DNA of 5,628 nucleotides from the NCBI GenBank assembly GCA_025966215.1, contig JAOPVM010000082.1, positions 1 to 5,628 of the forward strand. The letters run 5' to 3'. The translations under genes were made by a program, and so were the position numbers. The stretch comes from Klenkia sp. (GTDB lineage Bacteria > Actinomycetota > Actinomycetes > Mycobacteriales > Geodermatophilaceae). Positions 4,707 through 5,628 of this stretch are shown here, one piece after another. The notes under the pieces are model-generated. The model made no database searches and was not told the DNA's origin. It saw nothing but the letters and a program-made list of their open reading frames with translations. Positions within the stretch are counted from its first letter, which is position 1. Each line of letters begins with the position of its first letter.

Positions 4707-5628
4707 TCAGGTGCCCGCGAACTCCCAGTGCCAGGGCTCCTCGCGGCCGTTGCCCTGGTCGGCCCAGGTCGGGTGCACGAAGCCGAAGCGCCCGGCGTTG
4801 GCCACCATCCAGGCGTACTGCGCCGTCCCGTAGGACTCCACGCCGCCGCACAGGTCGACCGCCAGGCCCCACCCGTGGTTGCTCGTGCCGGGAACCGCGG
4901 CCAGTGCCGGCTTCTGGCCGTAGAGGGTCACCTGGGCGGCGTAGCCGCGGTAGGAGTCGGTGATGCACAGCGGGTTGCCGAACTGCCCGGCGAAGGCCGC
5001 CGACAGGGCCCGCCAGGCCGCAGCGGCGTCGCAGCGCAGCGCGTGCCCGGCCACGCCGAGGGGACACAGCGCCGAGGGCGGGATGAGCCCGTTGGGGTAG
5101 CCGCCCCACGACCGGCTGCCGTCGTAGCTGGCCGGGTAGACGGAGTTGCCGCACTCCACCGGCAGTGCACCGCCCGTCGTGTCCGGCACGAGGACCGCCG
5201 CCCGGGGCGGCAGGCTGGGCCGGCCGATGCCGAGCAGCTGGTCGGCCGGCACCGACCGGACCACCACGGCCCCGGCCCGTCCGTCGGCGGCGAGCATGGT
5301 CTGCGGGTCCAGCGCGATCCCCACGTGGCCCAGCCCGGACTCCGCCGTCCCCAGGAAGACCAGGTCGCCGGGCAGCACGTCGGCCGCGGCCACCGGCGTC
5401 GTCGTGGCGAACAGCTCGCCCTGGGTCGCCGGCAGCGCGATCCCACCGGCGCCGTAGGCGCTCTGCACCAGCGACCCGCAGTCGTAGGAGGCCGGGCCCG
5501 AAGTGCCCGGGGCGTAGGGCAGCCCCAGGGCACCCATCGCGGTGCTCACCGCGGCGACCGTCTCGGCCGGCAGCACCAGCAGCGAGCTGGGCTGGCGGGG
5601 CAGCTGCGCGGCTCCGGGCTGGGCCGCC
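4707..5628 (-). CDS. NlpC/P60-VanY (M15B) two-domain cell-wall peptidase, N-terminus outside window
   Basis: The frame is open to the window edge; 306 residues are visible. An NlpC/P60 domain (about 22-147) has candidate catalytic C50 in YDCGSL and H101 in LGHVGIALD. After a Cys-containing linker comes a D-Ala-D-Ala carboxypeptidase domain of the VanY/M15B type (about 165-306). It has SYRGYAAQ with R227 and Q232, SNHGWGLAVD with zinc ligands H251 and D258, and EPWHWEF with catalytic E297 and zinc ligand H300, a full active site. The protein could therefore cut within stem peptides and remove the terminal D-Ala. Two oddities are visible in the first domain: DCGS replaces the usual DCSG, and the usual third catalytic polar residue appears to be Ala (MLAADG against MVHAP). 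Four further cysteines around residues 159-221, plus C260, may form disulfides. GTG 5576 is not taken as the start because the frame continues upstream and no signal peptide is visible. An export signal is expected beyond the window. Confidence 0.92.
   Translation of the reverse strand, partial: AAQPGAAQLPRQPSSLLVLPAETVAAVSTAMGALGLPYAPGTSGPASYDCGSLVQSAYGAGGIALPATQGELFATTTPVAAADVLPGDLVFLGTAESGLGHVGIALDPQTMLAADGRAGAVVVRSVPADQLLGIGRPSLPPRAAVLVPDTTGGALPVECGNSVYPASYDGSRSWGGYPNGLIPPSALCPLGVAGHALRCDAAAAWRALSAAFAGQFGNPLCITDSYRGYAAQVTLYGQKPALAAVPGTSNHGWGLAVDLCGGVESYGTAQYAWMVANAGRFGFVHPTWADQGNGREEPWHWEFAGT

Noticed and set aside
1..5628. CRISPR arrays, tRNA or rRNA genes, insertion sequences, phage genes
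   Set aside because: No spaced direct repeats, cloverleaf, transposase motifs or terminal inverted repeats were seen; base composition is even across the window.

Overview
The window looks like chromosomal DNA from a very GC-rich actinobacterium. Codon third positions are almost all G or C, GTG starts dominate, and a PimB-type mannosyltransferase points to a maker of phosphatidylinositol mannosides. The sequence alone does not fix the genus; a Geodermatophilus/Blastococcus-like or related lineage is only a guess. The order fadD15 (+) facing pimB (-), with an NlpC/P60 hydrolase further along the minus strand, matches from memory the Mycobacterium tuberculosis order Rv2187 (fadD15) - Rv2188c (pimB) - Rv2190c (NlpC/P60). 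Here a Ste24-type M48 membrane protease sits between pimB and the hydrolase.

Layout from left to right: 2-352 (+), the C-terminal end of a long-chain acyl-CoA synthetase; 337-1470 (-), PimB-like glycosyltransferase, overlapping the first gene tail to tail by 16 bp; 1467-2702 (-), M48 protease, overlapping pimB by 4 bp (GTGA); 2753-3904 (-), secreted coiled-coil NlpC/P60 peptidoglycan hydrolase; 3905-4261, a 357-bp stretch with no confident gene; 4262-4606 (-), a small four-cysteine protein; 4607-4706, a short gap with a strong hairpin; 4707-5628 (-), a secreted-type protein joining NlpC/P60 and VanY (M15B carboxypeptidase) domains, with its N-terminus outside the window.

The main regulatory find is in the 357-bp stretch. 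On the minus strand, about 3932-4082, it has the conserved blocks of the ydaO/yuaA cyclic-di-AMP riboswitch: GGGTGAG, GGATAGGGC, CCCGAACCCGTCAGCTAAC and a closing P1 helix. The aptamer ends one base before the purine-rich Shine-Dalgarno region of the NlpC/P60 gene. This leaves no room for the usual intrinsic terminator.

The hydrolase, the M48 protease and pimB are close-packed on one strand (50-bp gap, then 4-bp overlap). A c-di-AMP signal acting at this leader could therefore reach cell-wall hydrolysis, membrane proteolysis and PIM glycolipid synthesis together. The NlpC-VanY gene upstream appears to be a separate unit ending at the 4679-4702 hairpin, although it belongs to the same cell-wall theme.
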